Positions 5,185-13,746 are shown, counted from the stretch's first letter. The stretch: 20,581 nt of DNA from an uncultured Bacteroidota bacterium (GCA_903912405.1 CAIWHF010000026.1:1-20581); one strand, 5' to 3'. The notes: generated by a model from the sequence alone, not told the origin. A program made the numbers and translations.

Positions 5185-8100
5185 TTATCGAAGCATGGTT
5201 ACATCTCCATTATACAATATCAAACTTCCATCGAAACAAGTAGCCTGAATGATATAGCTATACAATCCAGCATCGGAATAGATATTTTTAAAGGTTCCAT
5301 CCCACCCGCTTAATTCATCATTGGTAGTAAAGTTATAATTTTCGAAGATTAATTGCCCCCATCGATTATAAATTTTCATAAAATTAATTTTTGCTTTAAA
5401 TCCAGATCTAGGATAAAAGACGTCATTATTATCATCTGCATTTGGAGAAAACATATTGGGTATAAATACAAACTGATCATTACATTTCAAATTAATTCTG
5501 ATAGTATCCGAACTTAAACAGTTTAATTCATTTGCCACAGTAGCTGTATAAGTGATGGGCACCTCTGGTCTAGTATATGTTGTAAAACAATTCGTACAAG
5601 TCAAATATAAACTTGGTGTCCACAAGATAGAAACAGCATTACTGGTTTGAGCTGTAATTGCTATCTGATCACCTGCAAAAATAGTGGTATCATTAGGCAA
5701 TTGGATGACAGGCAAAGGAACTATTTTTAATTTAAAAGGATTCGATTGTCCTTTACACCCAAATGTGGATGTAGCATGAACAGTATAAATACCTGCTTGG
5801 CTAGCAAAATAAACAGAATCCGTTGCGCCAGCAATAGCATTATTATTCAGATACCATTGAAATGTACAAGGCATATTAGCTTTCGCTGATAATTTAAAAG
5901 AAGCTCCCTCGCAAATTTGCATTGAATCTTTCGGGTTAATCAGTACTGATGGATTAGCCTGCACTGATACGGTAAATACATTACTAAAGGAAGAACAACC
6001 ATACGCATCTGCAATAAGCACTTTATAAATACCAGAGGCAGTTACGGTTATTGAATTTGTATATCCGTTTAGCATAGGTGCACCATTAAAATACCATTGA
6101 TAGGTGGCATTCTGTAATATAGCAGCGGTAAGGGTTACACTACCACCTGAACAAAATGTGAGTGGACCAGATATGCTTATATTGGTATTTACAATATGAA
6201 CATCCACCACAATAGCATTTGAAGTAGTAGTGCAATTAGATGAATTGGTAATTCTAATAGTATATGTACCTGAAGTTTTAGCTATATATATATTTGATGT
6301 AGCACCTGGTATAGCAATGCCATTATTATACCATTGATATGAATAATTAGCACCGGTAGTAGCTATCAGTATAGTACTATCTCCTTGACAAAATTGAACA
6401 GGGCGCTGCGCAATAATTGATGCTATTGGAGATGGATTGACCGTAACTTTGATGGTATCCATTGGCCCCAGACAATTATTGCCCACTGCTTGGTTTACAT
6501 AATACGTAGTGGTTCCTAAAGTAGCGGTAGATGGAATCGGGGCTATTGTAGTGCCATTTACGGCTACAGGAAAATTATACCAATAAATAGTAGAACCTGC
6601 TATCCCTTGAGCTGTTAGTGGATTTGCTGCTTGTCCTTGACACAGATTTAAATTGGCAACTATTGGTTTGGGAGGTATTGGATAAACAGTAACAGTGAAG
6701 CTGATTCTATTACTTTCGCAGCCTAAAGGTGTCACTTGACTCACATAATAAGTAGTCGTTCCCGCAATGGCTGTGTTTACAATTGGTGTATTTGTATTAC
6801 CTACCCCACCAATTGCTGATGTATACCAAAATAAAGAATTTCCTGGTTGATAAACAACGGTAAGAGGCGTTGAGGCTGCATTTAAACAATACGAAGCATT
6901 TGCAACTGTTGGTGCAGGCGGTGTAGCATTTACTGTTACTAAAATCATTGATTTTGGTCCTTCGCAATTGCCACCAGACACCTGACTAACATAATAAGTT
7001 GTTGTTCCTATGGTATTAGTATTGGGGATAGGGGCCGTTGCACTCCCTACTGTCGACGAACCCACATACCATAATAAAGTATTACCACTAGAGGTTGAGG
7101 CTGTTAATGCGGGTGCATTTTGAAATTGACAATAGGTTAAATTTGAAGTAATTGGTGCAAAAGGGATAGCCGAAACGGTAATAGTAATAGGCACTCTAAC
7201 ACTCTCACATGCACTTGAATTAGTTTGACTTACATAATACGTAATGGTAAAGGGCACTGCTGTATTGTAAGTAGGAGTAAGCGAACTTGGCGTGCCGCCT
7301 GTTGCAACGGTATACCAATTGAGTGTGCATCCTGCAGCTGGAGAAATACCAATTGGGATAACAGCAGCAAACTGACAAACACTTATATTGCTTACAATGG
7401 GTGCTGGAGGTGTAGGATAAACGGTATTAGTAACCAACACTCGATCACTTTCACAACCACCATTCAAAGACTGTGAAACATAATAGGTAGTGGTGCCTGG
7501 CACACCAACATTTATGGTTGGCGCAGGGGTTATAGCCACCCCACCAGTTGCTGTAGCATACCAATTTAGTGAATAACCTGTGAGTGGTGTAACATTATAA
7601 CTCAAACTTGGGTTGACTAATAGTTGGCAATAGGTAGTGTTTACTGCTACCGGAGGTGCAGGTTTGGGGGAAACAGTGACAGTAACCGGAACGCGCGGAC
7701 TCTCGCATCCTGCTGCCGAAACCTGGGAAACATAATAGGTATAGGTACCAGGTGTAGCTGTATTGATCACTGGTGGAACCGTAGTACCTACCCCACCCGT
7801 TGCAGTAGTATAATAATTTAGCGTATAGATGGCAAGGTGATTAATAGAAAGTGTTAATGAACCAGGTGTTTGACAAAGTGCTACATTGGTTGTAGTTAAA
7901 ACCGGTGGTGTAGGATTAACTATTACATTTATACTAGTAGGGTTGGATTTACACGCATTAATAGTAGCTACTGCCGAATAGGTTCCTGCATTCGTTAAGG
8001 CTACATTAGGAATAGTAAAAGAAGCATTGGGATTGCTAAAGTTATTAGGTCCAGTCCAAGCATACGTTGCCGTACCCGTTGATGAAGTTTGAGCACTCAT

Positions 8101-9384
8101 ACTCAAGGTTTGACCTTGACATAAGGGAGCATTAGTAGTTATAACTGGTGCATTAGGTTTTGGTCGAATGATAATAGTATATGCAATAGTTTGCTTGCTC
8201 GACAAAGGGCAACCATCATCTTGAAAGGTAAGAAAGAAAATATACGTACCTGGTGCAACATTGGTAGTATTCCATGAAAAACTAATGGTTGGACTAGTAG
8301 TATTATTACCTACAATGTTTGCAGTCATGCCGCTTGGTAAGCCACTTGGAGTAATAGAAATTTTATCACCATCTAAATCTGTAGGATTAATATTGAATGT
8401 AAGTGGAGCTGGTTGTTGTTGACATATAAATAATGAAGTATTGGAAAGCAGTGTAGCATTGCTACTTACACCTGTAATATTACCTACAGGAGGATTATTA
8501 TTGCAATTATTAAATACAATAAAATTCATTTCCCGCATACTGGTACCTATCAATAATCCATTGCGATACTCATACACCCGTTCTACAACTAAGCTAATTT
8601 GGGTAATATTGGGGGTAAACGTTAACTGACCCGTAGAACTTGAGAAGCTGAATGTGCCAGCGGTAGTAGAAAGAGGAGCAGCTGCTGTGTAAGGAGGCGC
8701 ATAACCAACATTTACAGCACCCGTTGTTAACCCAGGCACCAAAGCAAAAAATAAGGAATCATTTTCTATATCTACCGAACCTAAATTATAATTAGAGGGT
8801 TTATTAATACAGAAAAAAGGGGTGGGTAAAACGGTAAAGGTTGGTGATGAATTGGTAGCAAAGGTATTATTTAGCGTAGCTTCTAAATTGGTAATAGTAG
8901 AAGTTGTGGCTAAATTGGTAATACTATTACTCCTACCTGCACTTGTATTATTGCCCATGATACCAGTAAATAAAAATCGCCAATTGGTAGATGTGGTATT
9001 TAAGGTGATAATGTCTGAATAAATATACTTTTTAATCCCTGGAATGATATTATTAACATTGGTACATTTAGTATTGCCTATCTGAGATGGACATACAGGC
9101 GTTACTTCAACGCCAGAGCCTGGTTGAATACCCAAACTGATAGTTTGGAATAAGGTATTATTATTATAAACTTGCACTTCGGGTGTTGATGTTGCCAAAC
9201 TTGGAAAGGCAGAACCGCCACAATCTCCGTATACCACTAGGGTTACTTGATACGTTAGGCCACCTAAATGCGTGTAATAAAAATCAGCCCCACTAATATG
9301 AGTCGCCTTTGCTTTAAAATTAAACGCAAGCAATGAAATTAAAAACCCAATAATGAAAATAAACCTAAATCTCATAACATCCAT
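5185..9384 (-). CDS. Giant secreted Ig-repeat protein with T9SS type B (CHU_C) sorting domain
   Basis: A 1399-residue exported protein. Layout: signal peptide (1-28); an N-terminal domain (about 28-300) related to the partial protein at 1-500; a cadherin/PKD-like segment (about 300-408) containing a DLDGD motif; one Ig/PKD-like unit (410-490); six tandem repeats of about 82 residues (491-983), each with a YYVSQ or YYVNQ strand; three shorter repeats with YQWY or FQWY (984-1224); a linker; and a gliding-motility-associated C-terminal domain (1301-1399). That last domain shows FIPNMFSPNADDNND, IYNRWGQLIFE, GWDGTF and a C-terminal GDVTML-type strand. Such domains direct type IX secretion and surface attachment or release. 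A second ATG, three codons in, would leave the signal peptide intact. It forms an operon with the PorP/SprF gene. A role as an adhesin or gliding-type surface protein is inferred; no ligand or enzymatic site is visible. Confidence 0.93.
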   Translation of the reverse strand: MDVMRFRFIFIIGFLISLLAFNFKAKATHISGADFYYTHLGGLTYQVTLVVYGDCGGSAFPSLATSTPEVQVYNNNTLFQTISLGIQPGSGVEVTPVCPSQIGNTKCTNVNNIIPGIKKYIYSDIITLNTTSTNWRFLFTGIMGNNTSAGRSNSITNLATTSTITNLEATLNNTFATNSSPTFTVLPTPFFCINKPSNYNLGSVDIENDSLFFALVPGLTTGAVNVGYAPPYTAAAPLSTTAGTFSFSSSTGQLTFTPNITQISLVVERVYEYRNGLLIGTSMREMNFIVFNNCNNNPPVGNITGVSSNATLLSNTSLFICQQQPAPLTFNINPTDLDGDKISITPSGLPSGMTANIVGNNTTSPTISFSWNTTNVAPGTYIFFLTFQDDGCPLSSKQTIAYTIIIRPKPNAPVITTNAPLCQGQTLSMSAQTSSTGTATYAWTGPNNFSNPNASFTIPNVALTNAGTYSAVATINACKSNPTSINVIVNPTPPVLTTTNVALCQTPGSLTLSINHLAIYTLNYYTTATGGVGTTVPPVINTATPGTYTYYVSQVSAAGCESPRVPVTVTVSPKPAPPVAVNTTYCQLLVNPSLSYNVTPLTGYSLNWYATATGGVAITPAPTINVGVPGTTTYYVSQSLNGGCESDRVLVTNTVYPTPPAPIVSNISVCQFAAVIPIGISPAAGCTLNWYTVATGGTPSSLTPTYNTAVPFTITYYVSQTNSSACESVRVPITITVSAIPFAPITSNLTYCQFQNAPALTASTSSGNTLLWYVGSSTVGSATAPIPNTNTIGTTTYYVSQVSGGNCEGPKSMILVTVNATPPAPTVANASYCLNAASTPLTVVYQPGNSLFWYTSAIGGVGNTNTPIVNTAIAGTTTYYVSQVTPLGCESNRISFTVTVYPIPPKPIVANLNLCQGQAANPLTAQGIAGSTIYWYNFPVAVNGTTIAPIPSTATLGTTTYYVNQAVGNNCLGPMDTIKVTVNPSPIASIIAQRPVQFCQGDSTILIATTGANYSYQWYNNGIAIPGATSNIYIAKTSGTYTIRITNSSNCTTTSNAIVVDVHIVNTNISISGPLTFCSGGSVTLTAAILQNATYQWYFNGAPMLNGYTNSITVTASGIYKVLIADAYGCSSFSNVFTVSVQANPSVLINPKDSMQICEGASFKLSAKANMPCTFQWYLNNNAIAGATDSVYFASQAGIYTVHATSTFGCKGQSNPFKLKIVPLPVIQLPNDTTIFAGDQIAITAQTSNAVSILWTPSLYLTCTNCFTTYTRPEVPITYTATVANELNCLSSDTIRINLKCNDQFVFIPNMFSPNADDNNDVFYPRSGFKAKINFMKIYNRWGQLIFENYNFTTNDELSGWDGTFKNIYSDAGLYSYIIQATCFDGSLILYNGDVTMLR
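5713..6435 (-). repeat. Three tandem Ig-like repeats (about 80 residues each)
   Basis: Residues 984-1224 of the giant protein hold three copies of an Ig-like unit with an aromatic YQWY or FQWY strand at 1016, 1095 and 1175, a following N-x-x-I/M-x-G/N turn and a GxY strand (for example SGTYT). Each copy has one Cys pair exactly 52 residues apart (999/1051, 1078/1130, 1158/1210), consistent with one disulfide per domain. Confidence 0.8.
6436..7914 (-). repeat. Six tandem Ig-like repeats (about 82 residues each)
   Basis: Residues 491-983 of the giant protein hold six copies of a unit of the CHU_C-associated Ig-like type. The YYVSQ/YYVNQ strand recurs at residues 550, 634, 716, 797, 879 and 961, spacings of 81-84. 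Each copy has an N-terminal Cys (CQ or CL) and a C-terminal Cys (usually GCES) 55-58 residues apart. The repeats are also visible at DNA level as recurring cataata-plus-gt-rich stretches on the plus strand, but the copies have diverged, so recent duplication is not indicated. Confidence 0.85.
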
Positions 9385-9435
9385 ATTTAAGTTAAAAATA
9401 AAAAAAATAAAACGGTTTACATACTTATAGACCTA

Positions 9436-9443
9436 CAAATATT
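9436..9443 (-). promoter_or_regulatory. Possible -7 element for the giant-protein/PorP operon
   Basis: The minus strand reads AATATTTG, 7 of 8 positions of TAnnTTTG, 51 nt before the ATG at 9384. This is the best candidate I see in the 99-nt divergent region. It lacks a TTG at -33 and has the wrong first base, so it is a weak call. Confidence 0.28.
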
Positions 9444-9451
9444 GAATTAGG

Positions 9452-9479
9452 TTGAACATTTAATAAAATACTATCTTTA
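9452..9479 (+). promoter_or_regulatory. Promoter of the DUF1573-UbiA-dapB operon
   Basis: TTG (9452-9454), 17 nt, then TATCTTTA (9472-9479), followed by CAAT and the ATG at 9484. Spacing and sequence fit the Bacteroidota -33/-7 pattern apart from the last base. The 4-nt gap to the ATG mirrors that of the TatD-family gene and again implies a leaderless or near-leaderless transcript. Confidence 0.5.
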
Positions 9480-9483
9480 CAAT

Positions 9484-9969
9484 ATGAATTCAGCAGCATT
9501 AAAAACAGCTTTATTAACAATTGCTAGCCTTTCACTCTTCACTATATGCCTTATAGAACTAAGTGGAGTGAGCAAAACAGCCCTAATCAATAAGTTTAAA
9601 GAGACTAAGCAATTAGATCCTATGCAGGACCCAATTATAGAGCAAGTAACCCAAATGCCCAAAACGACCTTGACCTTCGAAGAAACTAATTATGATTTTT
9701 CAGATACAACCGAGGGCGCTATTTTAAAACATTATTTTAAATTTAAAAACACAGGAAAACAAGCACTTATAATTGCTAAAGCAGTTGCTTCATGTGGTTG
9801 CACAGTTCCTAGCTATCCCAAATACCCAATAGCACCAGGCCAATCAGATTCTATATTATTAGAATTTGATAGCCATAATAGAATTGGCCAAAATCATAAA
9901 AACGTATTGATATATAGCAATCACGAAGGTGGTAGCTTATCTATTGGATTTAATGTACTTATAAAATAA
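9484..9969 (+). CDS. DUF1573 domain protein with N-terminal membrane anchor
   Basis: A 161-residue protein. Residues 7-27 are hydrophobic and could be an uncleaved signal anchor, since no clear signal peptidase site follows. Residues 62-161 match the DUF1573 Ig-like fold: FEETNYDFSDTTEG, a KF-x-NTG segment, and the hallmark ASCGCT motif (C104, C106) followed by a P-rich segment and PGQSDSI. This domain is widespread in Bacteroidota and Planctomycetes as a periplasmic module of unknown function; the paired Cys may form a disulfide or bind metal. It is first in a tight plus-strand trio, ending 2 nt before the prenyltransferase ATG. The functional link to the two downstream enzymes is unclear. 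Confidence 0.85.
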   Translation: MNSAALKTALLTIASLSLFTICLIELSGVSKTALINKFKETKQLDPMQDPIIEQVTQMPKTTLTFEETNYDFSDTTEGAILKHYFKFKNTGKQALIIAKAVASCGCTVPSYPKYPIAPGQSDSILLEFDSHNRIGQNHKNVLIYSNHEGGSLSIGFNVLIK

Positions 9970-9971
9970 AT

Positions 9972-10844
9972 ATGCAAAAACTTCGTCAATATTTATCCTT
10001 AATTAAATTTAGCCATACCATTTTTGCATTACCCTTCGCATTAATAGGTTATTATTTAGCTATAAAAGATGTTGAAATTTTTTCAAACACTTCAAAGATT
10101 AAAATGTTTTTTCTAGTCGTGTTATGTATGATATTTGCTAGAAGTGCAGCAATGGCCTTCAATAGGTATATAGACCGAAAAATTGATGCTAAAAATCCTC
10201 GTACCGCCTCAAGAGAAATTCCAGCTGGCATAATACCAGAGCAAAAGGCACTATATTTTGTACTAATAAATTGTGTTTTATTTATTGCTACCACTTTTTG
10301 TATCAACGCTATCTGCTTTTACTTATCCCCTATTGCCATATTTACAATTTTATTTTATAGTTATACAAAACGTTTTACAAGCTTGTGCCACTTTGTTTTA
10401 GGCATTGGTTTATCACTAGCACCTATTGGTGCTTACTTGGCAGTTACTGGAGTGTTTTCGCTATTGCCCATACTATTTTCTTTTACAGTATTTACCTGGG
10501 TTGCAGGTTTCGACATTATGTATGCCCTTCAAGATGAGGAATTTGACAAATCGGAGGATTTATTTTCTATACCATCGCAATTGGGTATTACTAAAGCATT
10601 AAAACTTTCTACAGTCGTTCATTGTATTACTGCTGCACTTATAGTGAGCATAGGTTTTTATAGCAATTTAAATTATAGTTATTGGATTGGAGCAGCTATT
10701 TTTATTGGATTATTAATTTATCAACACCTAATTGTAAAGCCTAATGACCTCAGTAGAATTAATCTAGCTTTTGGCACTACCAATGGGATTGCTAGTTTGG
10801 TCTTTGCTTTTTTTACTATACTTTCAATTTACTTTACAAAATAA
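9972..10844 (+). CDS. UbiA family prenyltransferase (candidate MqnP, menaquinone pathway)
   Basis: A 290-residue polytopic membrane enzyme. Both Asp-rich prenyl-diphosphate motifs of the UbiA superfamily are present: N64-R-x-x-D68-x-x-x-D72, followed by N-PRTASREIPAG, and D181-x-x-YA-x-x-D188-x-x-x-D192. About eight or nine hydrophobic helices are visible. The start (FSHTIFALPFAL) and the RTASREIPAG segment resemble the UbiA subgroup called 'putative 4-hydroxybenzoate polyprenyltransferase' or MqnP, thought to prenylate the naphthoate in the futalosine route to menaquinone. Bacteroidota normally use menaquinone, not ubiquinone, so MqnP is more likely than true UbiA. Other members make heme O or tocopherol-like lipids. 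It is preceded by 2 nt and followed by 4 nt to its operon neighbours. The family is certain; the substrate is inferred. Confidence 0.85.
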   Translation: MQKLRQYLSLIKFSHTIFALPFALIGYYLAIKDVEIFSNTSKIKMFFLVVLCMIFARSAAMAFNRYIDRKIDAKNPRTASREIPAGIIPEQKALYFVLINCVLFIATTFCINAICFYLSPIAIFTILFYSYTKRFTSLCHFVLGIGLSLAPIGAYLAVTGVFSLLPILFSFTVFTWVAGFDIMYALQDEEFDKSEDLFSIPSQLGITKALKLSTVVHCITAALIVSIGFYSNLNYSYWIGAAIFIGLLIYQHLIVKPNDLSRINLAFGTTNGIASLVFAFFTILSIYFTK

Positions 10845-10848
10845 GCAC

Positions 10849-11580
10849 ATGAATATAGCTTTAATAGGATACGGGAAAATGGGTAAAGCCATTGAACAAA
10901 TTGCACTTCAACAAGGCCATCATATTGTTTTAAAAATCAACAGTAATAATGCTGACCAACTTGATCATTTGGACAAGTATGCTATTGATGTGGCAATTGA
11001 ATTTACTAACCCATCTTCTGCTAAAGAAAACGTTATGCGCTGTCTAAAAAAACAGATACCTGTAGTATGTGGCACCACTGGATGGAAGGAACATATTGGT
11101 TCGGTTGAATTAGCTACAGCACAATACAATACTGCTTTTTTAATTGCATCGAACTTTAGCATAGGGGTTAATTTATTTTTTGAATTAAATAGCTACTTAG
11201 CCAATTTGATGCAAAATCATACTGACTATACGATCCAAATTAAAGAAACTCATCATACAGAAAAAAAAGATGCACCAAGTGGCACCGCAATTAGTTTAGC
11301 AGAACAAATTATAGCTCAAAATGAATCTAAAAAACATTGGCACTTAGGGGCTACCAATGATAATACTATTATTCCAATTGAAGCAATAAGACAAGATCCT
11401 GCTCCAGGCACACATGAAATTACCTATTCCTCTTCTATCGATGATATTAGCATAAAACATACTGCACATAACAGAAACGGATTTGCTTTAGGTGCGGTAT
11501 TAGCAGCTGAGTTTATACAAAATAAAAAAGGCATCTTTACTATGAAAGATGTCCTTTTTAAAAACAATTCCCTATTTTAA
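10849..11580 (+). CDS. dapB: 4-hydroxy-tetrahydrodipicolinate reductase DapB
   Basis: A 243-residue enzyme that reduces the DapA product with NAD(P)H on the way to diaminopimelate and lysine, in the cytoplasm. Visible motifs are the nucleotide-binding loop GYGKMG (7-12), EFTNPSS (51-57), CGTTGW (74-79), SNFSIGVN (101-108) and the DapB signature ETHHTEKKDAPSGTA (133-147) with catalytic His135/136 and Lys139. Residues GIFTMKDVL near the end match the family C-terminus and are followed by a short extra tail. The frame is open 78 bases upstream into the prenyltransferase gene, but the ATG at 10849 gives the family-typical MNIALIGYGKMG and lies 4 nt after the preceding stop. Its last nine bases overlap the convergent S9 peptidase gene, and a terminator-like hairpin is embedded in its 3' end. 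Confidence 0.96.
   Translation: MNIALIGYGKMGKAIEQIALQQGHHIVLKINSNNADQLDHLDKYAIDVAIEFTNPSSAKENVMRCLKKQIPVVCGTTGWKEHIGSVELATAQYNTAFLIASNFSIGVNLFFELNSYLANLMQNHTDYTIQIKETHHTEKKDAPSGTAISLAEQIIAQNESKKHWHLGATNDNTIIPIEAIRQDPAPGTHEITYSSSIDDISIKHTAHNRNGFALGAVLAAEFIQNKKGIFTMKDVLFKNNSLF
11525..11559. terminator. Bidirectional terminator hairpin inside the dapB 3' end
   Basis: A stem pairs 11525-11538 with 11545-11559: A-tract, GG, CATCTTT on the left; AAAGATG, one bulged T, CC, T-tract on the right, with a 6-nt loop. That is 14 base pairs with one bulge. The A5/T5 ends make it read as a stem plus U-tract on both strands. On the minus strand it begins 13 nt after the stop of the S9 peptidase gene, a standard terminator position; on the plus strand it lies 18 bases before the dapB stop codon. 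Confidence 0.6.
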
Positions 11581-13719
11581 ATTGGTGTCGAAATAGTCGG
11601 TGATTTTTTGCATGAGATGCACTCTGTCTTTTCCTCTAACATTATGCAAATGATTTGGATAAACAAAATAATCAATTTGCACACCTTCTTCAACACTCTT
11701 TTTAATAGCATTGATTGAATGTTGCATAACAACAACATCATCAGATGTGCCATGGATTAAAAGTAATTTGCCTTTTAATTGACTCACTTTATCGGTTAAT
11801 TTGTTAGCTGCATAGCCTTCTGGATTCTCTTTTGGCGTATCCATATAGCGCTCTCCATACATTACCTCATACATACTCCAATCTAATACCGGACCACCAG
11901 CAACACCTACTTTAAAAACACCTGGATGACGCAACATAAATGATGTAGTCATGAAACCACCAAAGCTCCAACCATGAATACCCATCCTATTAGTATCTAC
12001 ATAAACCAAGTTTTTTAAATACGCAACACCCTGTAGTTGATCGTCCATTTCAACAGTGCCTAATTGTCTAAATACCGCTTGTTCAAATTGCAAACCACGA
12101 TTACTACTGCCTCTACCATCCATGGTAAAAACGATATAACCTTTTTGGGCCATATACTCATACCAAAGATTGCCACTCGCAGGAAATGAATTTTTGATAA
12201 GCTGAACGTGCGGACCATTGTATAAATAAACAATTATTGGATAGGTTTTAGTACTATCAAAATGAGTAGGTAAAATCATTTTTGCAAAGAGTGATGTACC
12301 ATCTGTAGCTTTTAAATTAACACTCTTTACAACCGGTCTATCAAAATCTAACAATGTGTTTTTTGCTTTTAAAAGTGTATCTGATCTGCCCGAAATCACA
12401 TTGCCAACATAGGCAATTTTAGGCACCGTGTCATTAGTGAATAGATCATAAAAATAGGCACCATTAGCATTCATACTAACTGTATGAGTACCAGGAGCTG
12501 TTGTTAAATCTCTTATTTGACTATTCTTAAGTTGTACAACACTTAGTTGTTTTTCTAAGGGCGATTTTTTAGTACTCGTAAAAAATACTTGATCATTCGT
12601 TACACTTACAAGTTCATTTACCACCCAATTGCCTTTTGTAAGTTGTCTCATCATTTTACCATCTGTATTGTATAAGTACAAATGCATAAACCCATCACGT
12701 TGACTCCACCATATAAATTCATTTGGTTTACCCGGTATAAAAGTAAGTTCATGTTGAGGCTCAACATATTTATCATTTTTTTCTTCAAATAAAGTTTTTA
12801 CAAAAGCTCCGGTTGTGGCGTTATATTCATTAAATATTAGATGATTTTGTGCTCTATTCAAAACACCTACATAAATACTTGTTCCATCTGGCTTCCAAGT
12901 TACACAGGTAAGGTATTGATCTGAAGGTCCATCAATTTGCAAAACAGTTGTTTTTTGTGTTTTGAGATCAAAAATTGGTATGCTTACTTCATGAGAAGTT
13001 GCACCAGCCATAGGATACTTTATTGTTGCTACTTTAGCTGGCATTACAGACCAATCAACGATTGGGTAATCAGCCACCATAGTTTGATCCATTTTGTAAT
13101 AGGCTATTTTAGTACACGTTGGATTTATAAAAATGCCATCATCAATACCAAATTCATTTCTATGTACGGCTTTGCCACATATAATATTAGGATCCTGCAT
13201 ATCAGAAATATTATAGGTGAAATTGTCTTTAGAAGTTAAAAATAAATTATTATTTACCGTATAAATAATATTTTTAGTAGACGGATCTAAATGTATATTT
13301 TCAGCTTCCATTGAAATTTGAATCCACGGCATAAAATTCCAACTATGATCAGCTTTCATACCTAAAAAGAAACAATTTTTCCAACTAAAATAAACTTCAT
13401 TTGCACTAATCCATTGTAAATTTGGAAAGCTTTTGAGTGAATCTTTTCTATATAAATCGGTATTGATTTCTTTTAAAGTCAATACGGTGTCTGCAAGTCC
13501 TGAAGGGAATTGCAGACGAACCCAAGCATCTCCATTATTGGTTTTTACGACATGAAATAAATTAGAAGTACCCGGTTGCCAACTAACTTGTTTTAAATTT
13601 TGGAGGGCTAAATTTGTAGATAAGCCATTAGTAGCTTCTGCTATTGTAAAATTCTTTTTTTGTGCTAAAAGAATTACAGGGCATAAAAACGCTAAAAGTA
13701 GAGTTAAAATTGGTTTCAT
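11572..13719 (-). CDS. Secreted S9 family peptidase, DPP-IV type
   Basis: A 715-residue exported serine peptidase. Signal peptide 1-19 is cut before Gln (LLA/QKK). Residues about 30-470 are the beta-propeller, including the WSQRDGFMHLYLYN segment typical of DPP-IV-like enzymes. Residues about 480-715 are the alpha/beta-hydrolase domain with the catalytic triad: GWSFGG (S585), HGTSDDVV (D660) and NHLHNV (H692). The D-to-H interval of 32 residues equals that in human DPP-IV, and the S-to-D interval is 75 against 78. These enzymes remove dipeptides from peptide N-termini, usually X-Pro or X-Ala. Here the enzyme is probably periplasmic or surface-bound and aids peptide utilisation. It is transcribed alone, convergent with and overlapping dapB by nine bases. 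Dipeptidyl specificity is inferred; the family is certain. Confidence 0.93.
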   Translation of the reverse strand: MKPILTLLLAFLCPVILLAQKKNFTIAEATNGLSTNLALQNLKQVSWQPGTSNLFHVVKTNNGDAWVRLQFPSGLADTVLTLKEINTDLYRKDSLKSFPNLQWISANEVYFSWKNCFFLGMKADHSWNFMPWIQISMEAENIHLDPSTKNIIYTVNNNLFLTSKDNFTYNISDMQDPNIICGKAVHRNEFGIDDGIFINPTCTKIAYYKMDQTMVADYPIVDWSVMPAKVATIKYPMAGATSHEVSIPIFDLKTQKTTVLQIDGPSDQYLTCVTWKPDGTSIYVGVLNRAQNHLIFNEYNATTGAFVKTLFEEKNDKYVEPQHELTFIPGKPNEFIWWSQRDGFMHLYLYNTDGKMMRQLTKGNWVVNELVSVTNDQVFFTSTKKSPLEKQLSVVQLKNSQIRDLTTAPGTHTVSMNANGAYFYDLFTNDTVPKIAYVGNVISGRSDTLLKAKNTLLDFDRPVVKSVNLKATDGTSLFAKMILPTHFDSTKTYPIIVYLYNGPHVQLIKNSFPASGNLWYEYMAQKGYIVFTMDGRGSSNRGLQFEQAVFRQLGTVEMDDQLQGVAYLKNLVYVDTNRMGIHGWSFGGFMTTSFMLRHPGVFKVGVAGGPVLDWSMYEVMYGERYMDTPKENPEGYAANKLTDKVSQLKGKLLLIHGTSDDVVVMQHSINAIKKSVEEGVQIDYFVYPNHLHNVRGKDRVHLMQKITDYFDTNLK

Positions 13720-13738
13720 AAGATTGTATTGGAACTAA

Positions 13739-13746
13739 CAAATCTA
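13739..13746 (-). promoter_or_regulatory. Candidate -7 element of the S9 peptidase gene
   Basis: TAGATTTG on the minus strand, an exact TAnnTTTG match, lies 19 nt before the ATG at 13719. A T-rich run sits directly upstream, but no TTG at the expected distance. Confidence 0.45.

Noticed and set aside
6436..7914. Recent tandem duplication or a DNA-level satellite
   Set aside because: The repeats are conserved at the protein level but the DNA copies have diverged, with no long identical stretches.
7225..9022. Several open frames on the plus strand across the giant Ig-repeat gene (for example 7225-7476, 7624-7821, 8441-8629, 8822-9022)
   Set aside because: They mirror the low-complexity, Thr/Val-rich repeats of the real minus-strand gene; their translations show no domain, signal or start context.
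9477..9662. Short minus-strand open frame under the DUF1573 gene
   Set aside because: It is antisense to a well-supported coding region and has no recognisable content.
10771..10848. An extension of dapB upstream to 10771
   Set aside because: It overlaps the prenyltransferase gene in another frame and adds residues before the family-typical MNIALIGYGKMG start, which has its own ATG at 10849.
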